From Chloroflexota bacterium (GTDB lineage: Bacteria > Chloroflexota > Dehalococcoidia > E44-bin15): a stretch of 5,613 nt of DNA. The translations under genes and the position numbers were made by a program. The DNA lies in contig JADFVG010000136.1 in the NCBI GenBank assembly GCA_015222405.1, positions 1-5,613 on the forward strand, read 5' to 3'. The notes beneath the pieces are model-generated. The model did no database searches and was not told the DNA's origin. It saw only the letters and a program-made list of their open reading frames with translations. How positions within the stretch are numbered: the stretch's first letter is position 1; every line of letters begins with the position of its first letter. This document shows, in pieces, positions 4,453 through 5,613 of the stretch.

Positions 4453-5613
4453 CTATAGCGCACCCCAGAGGTCGTGGTTATGCCAGCCCACTATCCGTGT
4501 CTCCAGTAACCTGTTCTTAAGCTCCTGATTGCTCTTGGTGAAAACCCTTATATAATTGTCGCTAAGGCCGGACCAGACCCCTCCGCCTATCTCCTTTTCC
4601 CACAGTACAGCCATGGTTCGCTCCAGAAACTGCTGCCGGAAGTGGAGGGCTGATTCTCGGGCCAGTTCCAGCATTCTCTCACCTCTCTCCCTTTTTACCC
4701 TTTCCGGGACCTGGCCCGGCAAGTGAGCTGCTGTGGTCCCAGGCCTTACAGAATAAGGAAAGACGTGGATATTGGCAAACCCCAGCCGCTGGCAGAAGCG
4801 ATAACTCTCTTCAAATTCCTCCTCGCTTTCCTCAGGGAAGCCGACCATGATATCAGTGGTGATGGCGGCATCGGGTATTGCCTCCCTAATCATAGCCACT
4901 GCCCTCTCATAATCAGCCACTGAGTATCGTCGCCTCATTCGCTCCAGTACCTGGTCGCTACCGCTCTGGAGGGGAAGGTGGAGATGGCGACACAGCCTGC
5001 CATCGGCCCAAAGGGAGATAAGCTGCGGTCTAATGTCTTGAGGCTGCAATGAGGAGAGGTGTAACCGCACCACATCGGTCTCATCAAGAACACGCCGCAT
5101 CACGAGTTTCAGGCTTGGACTGTAGGCTCCTATTTGCGTCCCGGTCAATACCACCTCCCGATAGCCCATAGCTACCTTGGCCTTGACCTCATCGACTATC
5201 TGGTCCGGGGTTAGACTGCGCTCCTGGCCCCGTACCAGGGGTACGATGCAATAGGAGCAAAATTGGTTGCAGCCCTCCTGAATTTTGACCAGGCTACGGG
5301 TGCGAAGCATAGTCCAAGGGTTGATCGCTGGCGCTATGGTGAGCAAGCCTTCCTGCTCTAAGACCTGCGTCAGATGGCTCTTTTCCTCGTTGCCGAGGAG
5401 CATATCCACCCCTTCGATCCTGGCCAGCTCCTCAGGTGCCCGTTCTACATAGCAACCGGTGGCGATAACTAGAGCGCCCGGGTTTCTCCGCCGCGCCAGT
5501 CTCAGAAGGTGGCGGGATTTGCGGTCGGCAACATGGGTAACGGTGCAGGTATTAAGGATATATATATCGGCGCAATCTGAAGGATGGTAGATGCTATGGC
5601 CTGCAGCGGCGAA
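4453..5613 (-). CDS. mtaB: tRNA t6A37 methylthiotransferase MtaB (5' partial)
   Basis: The frame is open from the stop at 4453-4455 to the right edge, giving 386 residues; only the first few dozen are missing from the usual 410-450. MtaB is a radical-SAM enzyme that converts t6A to ms2t6A at tRNA position 37. The UPF0004 domain is present with NTCTVT (C23) and TGCY (C54); the first of its three cluster cysteines lies outside the window. The radical-SAM cluster motif is C115-x3-C119-x2-C122 in EGCNQFCSYCIVP. Further conserved stretches are TGTQIGAY, HLHLPLQSGSDQVLERMRRRY, TTDIMVGFPEE and IHVFPYSVRPGTTAA. The C-terminus (about the last 55 residues, with VWSGLSDNYIRVFTKS) is TRAM-like and should bind tRNA. 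MiaB and RimO are the nearest alternatives, but the NTCTVT, VRGQERS and DNYIRV wording favours MtaB. An internal GTG at 5409 is not the start, because conserved domain sequence continues above it. Confidence 0.93.
   Translation of the reverse strand, partial: FAAAGHSIYHPSDCADIYILNTCTVTHVADRKSRHLLRLARRRNPGALVIATGCYVERAPEELARIEGVDMLLGNEEKSHLTQVLEQEGLLTIAPAINPWTMLRTRSLVKIQEGCNQFCSYCIVPLVRGQERSLTPDQIVDEVKAKVAMGYREVVLTGTQIGAYSPSLKLVMRRVLDETDVVRLHLSSLQPQDIRPQLISLWADGRLCRHLHLPLQSGSDQVLERMRRRYSVADYERAVAMIREAIPDAAITTDIMVGFPEESEEEFEESYRFCQRLGFANIHVFPYSVRPGTTAAHLPGQVPERVKRERGERMLELARESALHFRQQFLERTMAVLWEKEIGGGVWSGLSDNYIRVFTKSNQELKNRLLETRIVGWHNHDLWGAL

Noticed and set aside
4453..5409. Shorter mtaB start at the GTG at 5409
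   Set aside because: The frame continues to the window edge and encodes the conserved NTCTVT and TGCY parts of the UPF0004 domain.
5561..5569. Short TA-rich run near the right end as a promoter
   Set aside because: It lies inside the mtaB coding sequence, within the codons for the conserved ADIYIL stretch.

Overview
The window is bacterial, compact and moderately GC-rich. It most resembles an anaerobic Chloroflexota of the Dehalococcoidia type. That placement is an inference. It rests mainly on a GreA/GreB-like elongation factor carrying an N-terminal tyrosine-recombinase-type SAM-like domain, an architecture I associate with that class, and on an upstream set of small iron-sulfur proteins typical of strict anaerobes. 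No mobile element, CRISPR array, tRNA or rRNA is visible.

Region 1-1478 (+ strand) is a tight, operon-like run of four genes. It holds the 3' part of a double [4Fe-4S] ferredoxin-like protein with extra N-terminal cysteines, a complete 78-aa two-cluster ferredoxin, a 195-aa protein resembling the DUF6125 / ATC-hydrolase-like group, and a 98-aa cysteine-rich protein I do not recognise. Gaps are 23, 15 and 6 nt. The promoter lies upstream of the window. The set looks like part of an electron-transfer or redox module whose catalytic partner is probably also upstream. This is the least explained part of the window.

Region 1479-2379 holds a strong sigma-70-type promoter very close to the start of the Gre-like gene, implying an almost leaderless mRNA. 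The gene is followed by a weak terminator-like hairpin. Region 2380-3247 has a macro-domain (ADP-ribose-binding) gene on the - strand and, divergently, a very small charged helical protein on the + strand with its own consensus promoter.

Region 3248-5613 starts with three small tandem hairpins, the last followed by a T-run, between convergent genes. Two - strand genes follow: a zinc-dependent, probably NAD-linked medium-chain alcohol dehydrogenase and, 29 nt upstream of it, the tRNA methylthiotransferase gene mtaB. mtaB runs off the right edge of the window, so its N-terminus is missing. The last two may be co-transcribed, but nothing in their functions links them.

No clear new multi-gene defence or mobile system is visible. 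The best candidates for new biology are the ferredoxin/cysteine-rich cluster and the recombinase-domain/Gre fusion with its near-leaderless promoter.
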